Source of the DNA: Luzula sylvatica | Taxonomy: Eukaryota > Streptophyta > Magnoliopsida > Poales > Juncaceae | DNA length: 64,000 bases | NCBI GenBank assembly: GCA_946800325.1 | Contig: OX326961.1 | Span: 50,928,293 to 50,992,292, forward strand | Direction: 5' to 3' | Part shown: positions 33,521 to 44,823 of the stretch, piece by piece | Position numbering within the stretch: position 1 is the stretch's first letter | Layout: each line of letters starts with the position of its first letter | Made by a program: the position numbers and the translations under genes | Notes under the pieces: generated by a model | What the model was told of the DNA's origin: nothing | The model's database searches: none | The model's input: only the letters and a program-made list of their open reading frames with translations

Positions 33521-33680
33521 AAGTAATTCTACACAAAATGCTATCGCAACATGATTGGCAACGGAATGATGAGGTATAGAGTGTGGATTGAATTAAGTTA
33601 AAATTAATTTTACAGTGTAAATAAAATATCTAACGAAGGATCAATATCCTGTTTCGAGAACATGTCGTGTAGAATTACTC
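33521..33680. mobile_element. Mutator-type MITE, 160 bp
   Basis: The inverted ends aagtaattctacac and gtgtagaattactc are flanked by a 9 bp duplication atatgaaca (33511-33519, 33681-33689). It interrupts the repeat shared with 17.2 kb, where the site is empty. Confidence 0.82.
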
Positions 33681-34471
33681 ATATGAACAGTACTAATTAC
33701 TCAAAACATAACACATCGACGTTAAAAATATGATCGCTCAAAATAGCATATTGACATTAAAACAGTTATGGATTCTAGAAACTTTATATTATCTCTGAAA
33801 AAAATGTAGTAATTACACTGAGAATGGTGTAATGAAACGGAATATATATTAGCATCTGAGACAACACGGTCTTACTTTCATGTCATTGCCTCGCAAGACG
33901 AATGAAAAATCATATCCTCTCCTTCATGAGTGATATTTTGATCGCTTTTACTCCATTCTATAAATCACAACTTGGTCGGACTACCCCTATCCTAATCAGC
34001 TTCATAAGTCTAATGTCGGTATCGAAAATATTCAATTTTCGTGAAAAATTGGCACCCTACACTCACATATATATGATTATGATCAAGTTTGATTGTTCAA
34101 AATCCTTCGGTAACGTGTCATGACCTTTTTCTATTAAGGCTTATTACAAAAAAATATATATGAAAAAAGACCTTTTGCAAGGCTTGGGAATCGAATGGAG
34201 CACCTCTGCTAGACGGTGCAACACACGCTATCACTGGAGGGGGAGCAACACTCTCTTTGTTTTCAAACTAAGAAATTTTAATTTTTGTGGAGTTCTATCA
34301 TACATCCTTTTTTATTGTGATATATTTTTTTTCAAGGATATTTTGAATAATTATCAATTAATGACTATTTAAAGTAAGTTTTTAAATGTATTTATAAATG
34401 AATGATAAGCTAAATAAGAAATTTAAATTGTTCATTAAATAAAAAATATTTATAAAAAATAAAATTTATGG

Positions 34472-34731
34472 GGGGAATTCTATCACACACCCTTTTACAA
34501 GAGTATTTTGGGTATTTTAGCAATTAATTATATTTGTAAAAGGGTGTATCATAAAATTTATTTTTTATTGACATTTTTGTTTAAATAAATAACAAAAAAT
34601 TCCAATTTAGTCAAACATTAATTGATAAATATATTTGAGATCTTACCTTAAATATTTATAAATGGATAATTACTCCAAATACCCTTGAAAATGGGTGTAT
34701 GATAAGAAAAATGGTGTATGATAGAAGCCCC
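34472..34731. mobile_element. Mutator-type MITE, 260 bp
   Basis: The ends ggggaattctatcacacacc and gtgtatgatagaagcccc are inverted. An exact 9 bp duplication aatttatgg flanks it (34463-34471, 34732-34740). Similar 'gttctatcatacatcctttt' sequence at about 34290 suggests a second, partial member next door. Confidence 0.87.
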
Positions 34732-34740
34732 AATTTATGG

Positions 34741-35423
34741 TACACTTTTCTAAATATCCAAAATATTTTTTTTAAAGTTTTTAATGATAAAATTTCTCTT
34801 TTTTTTTAAACAAAACTTTCCGTGTATGTACATGACTTTTTACTATTTCATGGAGGGGGAGGGGGACGCTAGCCCCCTTGGTTCTGTCCCTACTTATGCG
34901 AGCTAGAGGTTTCACGGAATTGTTGATATGGCTAATGGCTTCACCTCAACTCTTCTAGCTCCAATATCAGCTGAAATGGATGGATCGACCACTTTTTCTT
35001 TCATCAAAAAGGCCTCCGTCGAAGTGGACCGTTTATCCCCATGCTTTTTAGCTTGGTCGTCGATGTGCTTCAAACTTTGTTAGGGAACAACTACCCTATT
35101 TTCTAGGTCAATCTTTCTTCAGCACTGGAGCAAGGTTGTTAGAATCAAAATTTTACCACGGAAAATCTAAAAATAGGATTCAATCGGATCATAAAATCAT
35201 ATTTAGAATCGTAAAATTTTATGAAACATAAATACTGATTAACAAATTAATCTAACAAATACAATTTTCTAAACAAACAGATATAACTTACTTAGTAGAG
35301 CCTGTTTTTCTCTCATTTGAAAGATGAAAAAAAATATCAGAATTTAAATCCTTGTATTTCTATAAATATGCTATAAATAGATTAAAAAAATGGATATGGT
35401 GGTTTTTTATGCTTTCGAAATAA
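34741..35423. other. Intergenic sequence with a MITE end
   Basis: A stretch at about 34850-34895 (gagggggacgctagccccct, ttggttctgtccctac) resembles the end of a hAT MITE, but the other end is not visible. The LINE RT scrap at 34925-35095 is described separately. The rest is AT-rich. Confidence 0.35.
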
Positions 35424-35710
35424 CTAGCTTTATCCCCGCGCAATTGCGCGGGATGTTTTTTATATAATTATTTAAATAGAATTAACGTGTGTGCGAATTA
35501 ACGCGCATGCGTTTGAACTAAATTAATCTAATCACGACATATTTGCAAATATCATGATGTCAATAGATGTATGAGGTTCACGAAATTAGTCTATCACGAA
35601 TATTATTTTCTAATATAATTTGTATAAATAGCATTTGCTCAGGTGCTTCTAAATTCGATTAATATAATCAGGACATATTCACAAATTTTAATATGTATGT
35701 AAAATAGGAA
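35424..35710 (-). mobile_element. Helitron 3' end (minus orientation)
   Basis: On the minus strand, hairpin CCCGCGCAATTGCGCGGG (35435-35452) is followed by gataaag and CTAG, then host T. The internal 270 bp mirror the end at 37900, so the two are inverted copies of one family. Confidence 0.72.
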
Positions 35711-35744
35711 ACAAAGACCAAATTTAAAATAAGAAAAAATGTAA

Positions 35745-36040
35745 AAAATGTAAAAAAAAACCGAAATGTAAATAAAAAGGACCAAAATGTAGATTAAAAC
35801 TAAAAATGACCAACATATAAATTAAAATGTAAAAAAGGACCGAAATGTTAATAAAAAAGGACCAAAATATAAACTTAAATTAAAAAGGACCAAAATATAA
35901 ATTCAAAAATGTAAAAATGGACCGAAATGTAAATAAGAAAGGATCAAAATATAAATAAAAAGGACCAAAATATAATTTTTTAAACTAAAAAGGACCAAAA
36001 TGTAAATAAAAAGGACCAAAATATAAATTTAAAAAATATT
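35745..36040. repeat. Minisatellite of 'aaaggaccaaaatgtaaat' units
   Basis: About a dozen degenerate units of 18-36 bp with core ggacc[ga]aaatgtaaat are arrayed here. The complementary motif (ttttgatcttttttcc, tttacatgttggtc) appears at 58200-58330 in another Helitron-related fragment, so the array is part of that family. Confidence 0.75.
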
Positions 36041-36283
36041 TTTTTTACAAAAAAACCCTTGATGACGTGGCCTCATGTATGAGCTTCATTTCTTCCAACT
36101 TTATACATAAGTATAATATCGAGCTACTAACAATTTATTTTGAGTATGTGTTTGACATGCACACGTGATGCACATGTACATGATGCCGGTTAAGTTATCT
36201 TTCTTCCTCAGAAACTTAATTTCAATTTCTAATTTTTGAATAAACAATGTAATGATTGAAAAAATGAAGTATCAACACTAAAA

Positions 36284-36348
<65 letters not shown>

Positions 36349-37250
36349 AAAATGCTATATTGAAATCGAAAATGATTTCCTCAATACATGATGCCCAGGA
36401 CCGCCCCAACGTTTTAAGAATCCGAAGCTAGTTTCTTTCAAAAGATTTCTTAAATTAATTGTTAAGAAAAACGAGAACGTATTACATGTGATTGTGTGGT
36501 TTTTTTTATTAATGCTCTTGATTTTTTGTATAGATCTAAGGTTCAAATATCGTCCAGACCATTTTTTTTCATATTTTCATTGTATTTTGGAATTTGTTTT
36601 GAATTAATAGTTTGTAGGGATTCGAAACCATGACCACTAACAAAAAAATAATTATTATACCAATAAACCACAAGAATTCTTATGATTTGTACCAATTTTA
36701 TTATAATTATATTTATTTTTAACTTGATAAATCATATTTTTCGAAAAATTTGGATCCCATAATATTTTGGACTCGAATCCCGAACTTTGTTGACCTTACA
36801 CATGAGCCGGCACTGCCCATAATGATGTGAAGACACCGGAAGTGATATTTGCACCCTTTTTTTTACATTATAATTATTCCTACTATTAATTATTCCTACT
36901 ATTAAAATTTACAAACACATTATTAATCTCACAATGAACCACGTCATATTATAACTTATGTATAAATCTAAGAGATTTGCTTAAAATTTGTGGCTCCACG
37001 TCATTGATTGGTTGTAAGCCATCTGATATGTTTTTTTTTTGGTGATATTCTCATTGATTTTATTTTGGCCGTGTGATTTGCTTTTAGTCATCTTTCATTG
37101 TAGACCGTGTGATCTTCTATGGATTAATCTGGATTGTTTGATAGTTGTCATGGTTTGTCGGTGGAGGATTTTTGCATGATCTTTTTTGACCCAATTTTTT
37201 TTCCTTTTTCAATATTGATTCTTTTTTTTGGGCTTTCTATTTTTATTTTT
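36040..37250. other. Helitron interior or intergenic sequence with a (TA)n tract
   Basis: A (TA)n microsatellite covers about 36287-36344. No coding domain is recognised. Short frames near 36355-36546 are not convincing. Confidence 0.45.
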
Positions 37251-37254
37251 TTTA

Positions 37255-37690
37255 ATTTGCTCATTTTCGCAGATGTATGTATGAAATTTTGTTAGTTTTA
37301 AGTTATGCGAGGTTTCATAGAAATTTGTTATGTGGCTATTGTATCCATCTGACACGTTGCGACTCTTTCATGAAGCAGTATCAATACATCTATTGGCATC
37401 AGTATATTTGAATATGTCATGATTATATTAAAAAAAATTCAATTTTGATCCTTTTTTTTTTGCTTTATAAAATTTTTTTTTATTTGCTCATTTTCGCAGA
37501 TGTATGTATGAAATTTTGTTAGTTTAAATTTACGCGAGGTTTCATAAAAATGTGTCATGTGGTTGTTGTATCAATATGACACGTTGCGACTCTTTCATGA
37601 AACATTATTAATGCATCTATTGACATAATTATATTTCCGAATATGTCATGGTTATATTAATTGAGTTTAAAAAGACCCGCGCAAATGTTA
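37255..37690. repeat. Tandem duplication, unit about 230 bp, in Helitron sequence
   Basis: Two copies carry 'tttgctcattttcgcagatg', 'tatgaaattttgttagttt', 'gacacgttgcgactctttca' and 'aatatgtcatg[ga]ttatatta', at about 37255-37430 and 37483-37660. A third, diverged copy lies at about 58470-58650. Confidence 0.8.
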
Positions 37691-37900
37691 TTTAAACAAA
37701 TTATATCAAAAAATAATATCCGCGATAGACTAATTATATGAACCCTATGCATCTATTGACATCATTATATTTGCAAATATGTCATGATCCGATTAATTTA
37801 GTTCAAACGCACGAGCGATAATTTTACTTAAATAAATTATATAAAAAACATGGAAAAAAGAGATATGATGTCCCGCGCAATTGCGCGGGGGTAAAGCTAG
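37620..37900 (+). mobile_element. Helitron 3' end (plus orientation)
   Basis: Hairpin CCCGCGCAATTGCGCGGG (37872-37889) is followed by ggtaaag and CTAG ending at 37900, next to host T. This is the textbook Helitron terminus. Its 280 bp inner sequence mirrors 35424-35710. The 5' (TC) end was not located. Confidence 0.75.
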
Positions 37901-38709
37901 TATTGTATTACAACTTTAAAAAAAAAAAGATACCATTTCTTATTCTCCGTGCATTCTTTCCCTCACAGCATCACACCGCCTCACTCACGCTCCCCATCAG
38001 GCCCGGCCCAAGGGCAAGCCCACCAAGCCCTTGGACTAGGGCACCATCAAATTAAGGGGCACCATATGAAAAAAAAATTATAAGTATATATGTTAGTTTT
38101 TTTATAAGCCTAAATATTAAATAGCCCAATCCAATAAAATATGAAATATTTTTTTCCATGCATCTCTCCCAAGCCATCCACGTTGAGACACAAGAAAAAA
38201 AAAAAAAAGAGCTTCACTTTCTCCTCCCTCTTTTAGTGGACGAAACTGATATTTTTTTTCTTTTCATGTTTTCGAGTTTGGCTTGTGGATGATTCAATAG
38301 TGTGAGCCTTTAACGACATCTCTTTCTCATCTCAAGGTTATTTTTTTCATTGTTATTTTGAATTAGAATTTAGGATTGAAAAAAGATGAAACAAAAAAAT
38401 TAGAAGAATAATTTCTCAAACTAAGATATTGTACTCTCTTAGTCTTAATAATCTTTTTTTTCTCCAATTTAACAAAGAAACTTAATTTATTTTGTTCATC
38501 ATCTAATTTTTTCTTATTTTTTAATGTAGACAAGGTGTTCGATAAAATTTCTAAAAGAAAAAAAGATCTACAAAAAGTAGAACAAGACAACTAGATAATT
38601 TTTTTTTTCATAAACCGCAAAACAAAAGGTAATTATTCAATTATCAATTCATTGCAAAAAAATTTTATGTATCATCTATCTTTTTTTTAATGATAAGTTA
38701 TTTATTAAG

Positions 38710-39249
38710 ATGACGAACGATAAACGCAAACAAGATTCCGGGTCTCAAAAAAGAAAAGCGAAACAAAGAAGGTGTGAATTAGCAAAATCACTTGCTGGTT
38801 CGGTCCATAAGTTATTTGATGTGAAGAGGCAAAATGCGAGTAGTTCGAGTCAAGCCGTTGAGGCAAATGTTAATTTAACGAATGAAGAAAATATGAGGCA
38901 TGGTGAAGATATTATTGATGAACACCATGAAGAAATTCGGGAAGAGTTTGAAGAAATAAGAGATGAGCAAAATGAATAAATTTGATCGTACTTAAAAGAC
39001 GGGACTTTTCAAATGGTATGGGTGGCTTATCGGATTTTATTGACTATGCCCGTTACGGTGGCTTCCGTCGAAAGGAGTTTTTCAAAGTTGAAATTGATAA
39101 AAACTTATCTTCGTACAACCAGGTCGCAAGAAATATTGAATAATTTAGCTATTGTCTCAATCGAAAAACAGTTTTTAGATAAATTAAAATATGATGATTT
39201 GATTGAGGAATTTGCTTCGAAAAATGCAAAAATAAATGTATTTTCTTGA
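38710..39249 (+). pseudogene. Deleted hAT transposase (ZMYM1-like / DUF4371 group)
   Basis: The first part (38710-38979) has a basic start, MTNDKRKQDSGSQKRKAKQR, and an acidic tail rich in Glu. After a stop at 38977-38979, a second part resumes in another frame with YLKDGTF and VWVAYRILLTMPVTVASVER, then SFSKLKLIKTYLRTT and LNNLAIVSIE. That is the C-terminal hAT dimerisation region. The RNase-H-like catalytic core is missing, so no transposition activity is possible. A protein with only DNA-contact and dimerisation parts could in principle interfere with active relatives; this is speculation. The gene at 42.0-43.7 kb is a relative retaining more of the core. Confidence 0.85.
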
Positions 39250-39441
39250 AATATTTGTTGTTTTGTCAAGAATATAAAAATGTTTCTTTTTGTATGTACT
39301 ATTTAAAACAGTTATTTGTAATGTCAAAAAATTGTTATTTTGTGAAAATATATGTTAAAAAAAAATTATGAATTATTTGTGTATCGGGCACCATTTTAGA
39401 TAATATGAATATTAATTAAGGATTCGGGATAAGACACCAAA

Positions 39442-39690
39442 CAGTGGAGGATTTAGGGAGGGCGAGCGGGACCCCCCCCCCCCCCCCCCCCCCCCCCTAT
39501 GAAATGAAGAACCGACGTATTAGCGAAAAAATAAGGTGATTTTGCTCGTTTGGAAAGTAATAAATATGATAAATTCGTATATATTTCACAAAGATTAAGT
39601 TAGTCTAGTGGTAATATTTTGATTTTTTTTATTTCGCTCCCCCCTATAAAATCCGGTCCCCCCTATACATCGATCCTGGATCCGTCCCTG
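39442..39690. mobile_element. hAT MITE nested in the hAT element, 249 bp
   Basis: It starts cagtggaggatttaggg and ends ctggatccgtccctg, with duplication [a/g]caccaaa (39434-39441, 39691-39698). It contains a poly-C run at about 39471-39497. Inside is 'ttagtctagtggtaatat', common in such plant MITEs. Confidence 0.82.
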
Positions 39691-39716
39691 GCACCAAATT
39701 TGTCGGAGCCGGCCCT

Positions 39717-40207
39717 CCCCCCCCCCCCCCCCACACACACACACACACGTCCCTCACTCACACCTGCTCTGATAGACCTTGTGCCAGATAGAAAGAAAGA
39801 GTGATGAATCGCCTGAACCGGCAATGGTATGTGCCTGATAGAGAGAAAGAGCAACACCAATCCCCTTTAGTGTTGCGAAGAAAAATCCCAATTTTGAATC
39901 GAAAATTGCTGAAAAGGTTAGTTTTTCAGTATTAATATTGTAAAGTACTTTATGGGCACCAATTTGTGTTGTTTTGTTTTGGATTTGGAATCGATTTGTT
40001 TTGGTTTTAAGGAAGTTTGTGTTTTTAAAGAAAAATTTGTTCTAAAATACCCCTTAAATTGTGAATTCCAATTTCAGATGGTTAGGTGAAAAATATCAAT
40101 GCTGGATGCAGAAAACATGCTTTTGGCGAATGCTCTTCAATATCGTGATAATCAATTTTTTGTCTTGCTTTCTGACAGGTTTCAATCAAACCCAAATTTT
40201 ATATTAT
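39717..40207. other. Short microsatellites and unassigned sequence
   Basis: A poly-C run and (CA)n occupy about 39716-39748. Sequence at 39770-39910 is more gene-like in composition, but no exon could be supported. Confidence 0.35.
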
Positions 40208-40800
40208 TTATTTATTTTTAAAAAAAATATTGATATATTTCCTTTTTATACTCCAGGTGTCTTGAAGGGTATCTAGTATTTCAATTGATATCGGGGGGTT
40301 CGTGAGGACCTCTACTCTATTCCAGATGGAAACTGTGTAGGGACATTTTAGGAGGGGGTGTGTGGTGGTCTCAAAACATAAGTGGCATAGTGAGCATAGC
40401 GAGTTGTGGGCCCAGCCCTTTCGTTGAAGAATGGCCGCTGTATTGATGCGGTTGAGGATCGCAAGCCATAAGAAGAAAATGATCTTAGGAGGTGCTTTAG
40501 TGGACCACAACATGTGATGCCATGATGTCTTGACACCCGGGTCTCGGAGGAAGGCGTATGCCGAGGAAGTGGTGAAGCATTTTGTCGTCGTCCTCATCCA
40601 TTCTATTCCATTTTCGGACGTGATGGATGTTCAATATGAGGGGACAATTTTTTGGAGCGATTGAAGGAAGAAAGAAAGTTGTCTCAGGTCCCGGTTTGAG
40701 AGCTCAGCGGAATTGGAGATTCCGTAGCATTCGGAGAGGCATCTTTGCCATGTGTTGTTGTCGTTAAGATCTAGCTTCCATAGAGCTTTTTGGAGAAGTG
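40208..40800 (-). pseudogene. LINE fragment with reverse-transcriptase zinc-binding domain
   Basis: The minus-strand frame 40597-40208 contains FTTSSAYAFLRDPG, KAPPKIIFFLWLAILNRINT and CSLCHLCFETTTHPLLKCP, the zf-RVT region at the C-terminus of LINE ORF2. Upstream frames (about 40790-40600) give KALWKLDLNDNNTWQ, usual just before this domain. RT and endonuclease are missing. A 45 bp piece (catctttgccatgtgttgtt) is duplicated at 40741 and 40801. Confidence 0.82.
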
Positions 40801-40904
40801 CATCTTTGTCATGTGTTGTTGTCTCGGGTCCCGGTGTCTCTTACATGTTGGACTGAAAGAGTCAACTACAAATTCATTGAAGAGATAATACAACAATGCA
40901 AGTG

Positions 40905-41735
40905 TTCTTTTTGGCGCAATTTCATATATGTCCCTTGAAAATTCTGAAAATATCACTTATGTCCCTGAAAAATATGAAATATCATGTATACCCCCACAAA
41001 ACATAAGAAATATCATTTATATCCTTGTTTGTTTGAATGTTTGTTTGTTTGTTTGGAAACATTTTCAATATTTGCCTTTTGTCGTATGAATTAAAAATTA
41101 TTAAGTTCACATTTGTATTGAATTGATACATGACATTGCATATAATAGGGATCGAAACTCGACATCATCTAAAGAGATGCCTTTCTTGAGGAGGTTTGCA
41201 AAAAATATGAAAAGTTTCTGTTGTCTACCTCTTTATGATGTAAGTTTAATTTCATTTCCATTCTTTGAAATTAAATACACTTGATAGTTTTAATCTGGAT
41301 ATAATATCCAGGATATTTATATTTTCTAGGTATTCAAAGGTTATAATAATTTTCTGGATTTTTCGAAGGGTAAATATGCTATTTTTATTTTTCGACTGAT
41401 AAGTATGATATTCTTGGTTTTTAGAAGGGTATACATGTAAATCACCCTTTTTATTGTTACTATTATACTATCATCCATTTGGATATTTTGGATATTTTCT
41501 ATGTTTTTCAATGGAAAAATGATATTTTAGATTTTTCGAAGGGTAAATACGTAACCCCCGATATTATTATTATTATTTTCAAGGGTAGAAATGATATTCT
41601 GGATTTGTGTAAGGGTAACTATTATAAATATTTTTTGTATACTAAATATGGTAGTTTGGATTTCTAGAAGGGTAAATATGTAAATCTCCCTTTATTATTA
41701 TTATTATTATTATTATTATTGTTATTATTATTCAT
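40905..41735. repeat. Mutator-like MITE remnant and (TTA)n tract
   Basis: The left part carries 'atatgtccctgaaaa', 'atcatgtatacccccaca' phrases, like the ends of the 53.8-55.3 kb candidate element. The middle repeats 'ggatttttcgaagggtaaat' at about 41353, 41527, 41593 and 41655. A (TTA)n run covers about 41694-41732. Borders are unresolved. Confidence 0.45.
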
Positions 41736-41739
41736 CAAA

Positions 41740-42017
41740 ATAAAATAAAAATAGACAAATAATAGTTTCATTTGATTTCATTGTCACAAACAGAGTTTTT
41801 TGGGTGCTTGGAGTTTATCCGCAGAGGACCCATTTGAATTGATGCGAATTATCCAGTTGGATTTAACTTCATGTCTTATCTATGAAGAAATTTGATTCCT
41901 ACGCTACTTGATGGCACATCAACTAGCATAAGCATAATGTGTAACCTAATGATAATCTTTGAAATGGCATGACAAATCTTTCTTATCATATTTTGAATCA
42001 ACATGTATCTACAAATA
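41740..42017. other. Unassigned intergenic sequence
   Basis: No gene or repeat is recognised before the hAT terminus at 42018. Confidence 0.35.
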
Positions 42018-43660
42018 CAGGTCCGGTCCTGAAATTTTGGAGGCATGTGACGTAGTGTTAAGATAATCTAAAATTACGAAATCATATCATATAATAATTA
42101 AAAAAAAAATTAAATTTAGAACAAAATAAATATTCATAAAATTAAAGTCAAAATATTACAAAACATATAAATTTAGAACTAAATAAATATCCATAAAATT
42201 GAAGTCAAAATATTACAAAACATATAACTAGAATATTCACTTGAACATCACTATTCTCGCATTTTTAGAAGCAAATACATCAATTAAATTTTCATAATCT
42301 AAATCTTCTGCGAAGTCATTTTCAATTGATAATATCGCTAATCCATTTAACCTCTCTTGTGACATAGTTGATCGAAGATAATTTTTAATTAATTTCAACT
42401 TCGAAAAACTTCTTCCTCCCGAAGCAACCGTGACCGGAATGGTCAAAAGTATGCGATATGCAATCCACGAATTTGGATAACAAATTTTCATAGTGTTCAA
42501 ATAATTGAGTATTTGAATTGGATTTTTTACGTCACTTGGCAACCCATTCTTCAAAAAAGTTAATTCCATATATAAATCATTTCCATCAATATCCGATTCT
42601 CCATTATAACTTAGAAATTTTTCGAGGTTCTCGCAACATTTTCCCAACGATTGGTCGGGAAAATGCTTCAATTTAAATAGAAAACAAAATATATTCTTAT
42701 ATATTTTGAATTGTTCGAACCTTATTCAAAGAGAAGAAAGAGCCACATCAACAATCTTCAAGAAATAATCGATCCTAAATAACTCTTCGGCCGATCGAGT
42801 TATTTCTTCAATAGCAATCTCATCGAATTGCCTCTTTCTATTGCGAGGACGTTTTTCAACAAATTTAGCATCAACTCCCATTTCGTTTGCTAATTCTACA
42901 ACTTCAATCATTGCTTCCTTGAAACCATTTTCTCTATAATTCTCAAAGAAAAAAACAAGCTTTTCTAATTGATTCACCGCAACTTCTATATCCATGTCTT
43001 CACTTTGAAGAAGTTTACTCACGGAGTTGACATGAAACAACATATTATACCAAATGACAATACACAACAAAAACTCAAAATTCTCTAGCTCGTGTTTTAC
43101 TAACGATTCAGCTTCACTTTTCGCCATCGGTTCCGTGGTATTGTTTGCCAATGCAACTAACGCATCCCTAATTTGAGAAGCATGAAAACGTAATGGTTTA
43201 ACACTTTTAATGCGACTTTCCCAACGGGTTTGAGATAATTGCTTAACCGTGAAACCTTCCATGTTCTCTTTCAAAATCGCCCATCGTTGGACGGAAGATG
43301 CAAATAAAACATAGATCCGTTGTACCACACCAAAAAAAGTTATCGCTTTAGCACAAGAATTCGCCATATCCGAAAGCACAAGATTGAGATTATGGCAACC
43401 GCAAGGAGTGTACAATGCCCTAGGATTCACTTCAAGCACTCGATTTTGGACGCCTTTATTTTTTCCTTTCATATTAGATCCATTGTCATATCCTTGTCCT
43501 CTTAAATTATTAATACTAAGATCAAATCGAACCAACACTTTTTTTAAGTTCTTCAAAAAGTCCTATCCATGGCGCCTCTTTGAGATTCAATAAAATTTTC
43601 GCGTCTTTCTTTATTTTTTCTTTTTTCATTTCCCGACATAAACGTTCTTTTACGTGTCAT
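42018..43660 (-). pseudogene. hAT transposase gene (ZMYM1-like / DUF4371), deleted and frameshifted
   Basis: The element end at 42018 reads caggtccggtcctgaaat. The minus-strand gene starts near 43660 with MTRKRTFMSGNEKRKNKERR, typical of the N-terminus in this group. A deletion then joins it near 43545 to VRFDLSINNLRGQGYDNGSN, TPCGCHNLNLVLSDMA, SQTRWESRIKSVKPLR and EIVELANEMG-like sequence, which is the DUF4371/RNase-H-like region. Another break near 42700 precedes the C-terminal dimerisation part (WIAYRILLTIPVTVASGGRS, SFSKLKLIKNYLRST). The parts needed for activity are thus incomplete. The 5' terminus was not found; a solo LTR and a retroposon have landed upstream. Confidence 0.88.
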
Positions 43661-43831
43661 GATTATAACTACAAACAAATTAACAATAAGTATTAACAAA
43701 TTGACAGTGAACAAATTGGCAGTACAATTAAATGGGCAGTAGAATTAAATTGGCAGTAGAATGGCAGTGAACAATAAGTATAAACACTACCGAGTAAGTT
43801 CAGAGGCAATTTGTAACAAATATGAAGTAGT

Positions 43832-44797
43832 TGTTAATGATTTTCAAAATAAATTTTGTTTTTAATAAAATAAATTTTGTTTAGATATTTTATTTTAGAA
43901 AGTTAACAAGATTTATTTGACTTGTATATTTATAATCTCTTAATGACATGATTATAATGTCATAAGCATCATGGTGCAATTTAGATGATATTTTGTGTCA
44001 TCTTATAAAATATATATGAATGGCATTATGTGTCATCATATTAATAATGTAAAAATTATGTGTCATAAAATGAGATTTAAGAACATGCACACTTATACTT
44101 GTATGGCTATGTGTCATGAAGAAATATTGAACTTACACATGTATGTGTATGTGTCATGACATGAATGAAAGTTAACATGCATGGTTACACATGCATGACT
44201 ATGTGTCATGATAAGAATGCAAATTAACATGCATGGTTACACATGGGTGGTCATGTGTCATGATATGACATGGTCATTTCTACTATAAATAAGCCATGAC
44301 TCTTGAGAAGAGAAAGTAAGAGAAGAAAGAGAAAAACATACCACAAATTCAAGAGAAGAAAGAGAAAAACATACCACAAATTTATGAGAAAGAAAGAGAA
44401 AAGAGAATACAATTCAAGAAAGAAAGAGAGAAAAGAAGAGATACAATCTCATACAAGTTTTATACTTCTCGGTTAATTTTCTTACAGATCCACTTCGAAC
44501 AAATTACTGCAGAATTTGTTTTGGCAAGTGTTAGGATAGTCCTGATATTTTCGAGTAGGTGTTTGGGTCGGATTTCGTTTGTGCAAACGCAGTTAGAAAG
44601 GCTATTGTATCCTGGAAGGCTATTCGTTGAACCCGTTGCACAACAAATAATATAATTGGTGGGGACGAATAAGTCTTTAAGGACAGCGACATTGTAACGC
44701 GAATAGTAGCCATCTCTAATTATCATTCTCTCTGAATTATCCATTTACCATTTCTAATTGTCATTATCTCATATTTAGGATACCACTACCACCAACA
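43832..44797 (+). mobile_element. Solo LTR, 966 bp
   Basis: It starts TGTTAATGATTTTC and ends CTACCACCAACA, with exact 5 bp duplication gtagt (43827-43831, 44798-44802). A TATA box (ctataaataagcc) lies at about 44282, followed by a GA-rich leader. Upstream of the TATA box the word atgtgtcatga and close variants recur about ten times (43960-44270), like an enhancer region. No internal domain or partner LTR is present. Superfamily is not clear; Copia is possible. Confidence 0.82.
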
Positions 44798-44823
44798 GTA
44801 GTTCCATTAAGAACTCACACAAA

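Larger units (their letters stand above)
33335..35100 (+). repeat. Second copy of the 17.2-17.9 kb repeat with decayed LINE reverse transcriptase
   Basis: The first 800 bp follow the 17215-17800 sequence. Motif A of the reverse transcriptase is recognisable but broken (KFDCSKSFGNVS at about 34085). After inserted DNA (34140-34920), further RT sequence returns at about 34925-35095, ending with PMLFSLVVDVLQTLL, the segment that follows QGDPLSP in LINEs. Stops and shifts are frequent. Confidence 0.62.
37998..39716 (+). mobile_element. Internally deleted hAT element
   Basis: The element starts caggcccggcccaagggcaa and ends tttgtcggagccggccct, imperfect inverted ends of hAT type. It encloses a transposase gene reduced to its two ends. 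The right flank is a poly-C run, so the 8 bp duplication cannot be confirmed. A smaller hAT MITE is nested at 39442-39690. Confidence 0.75.

Noticed and set aside
34170..34235. tRNA-like B-box (ggaatcgaa) on the minus strand
   Set aside because: No A box at the right distance and no cloverleaf could be drawn.
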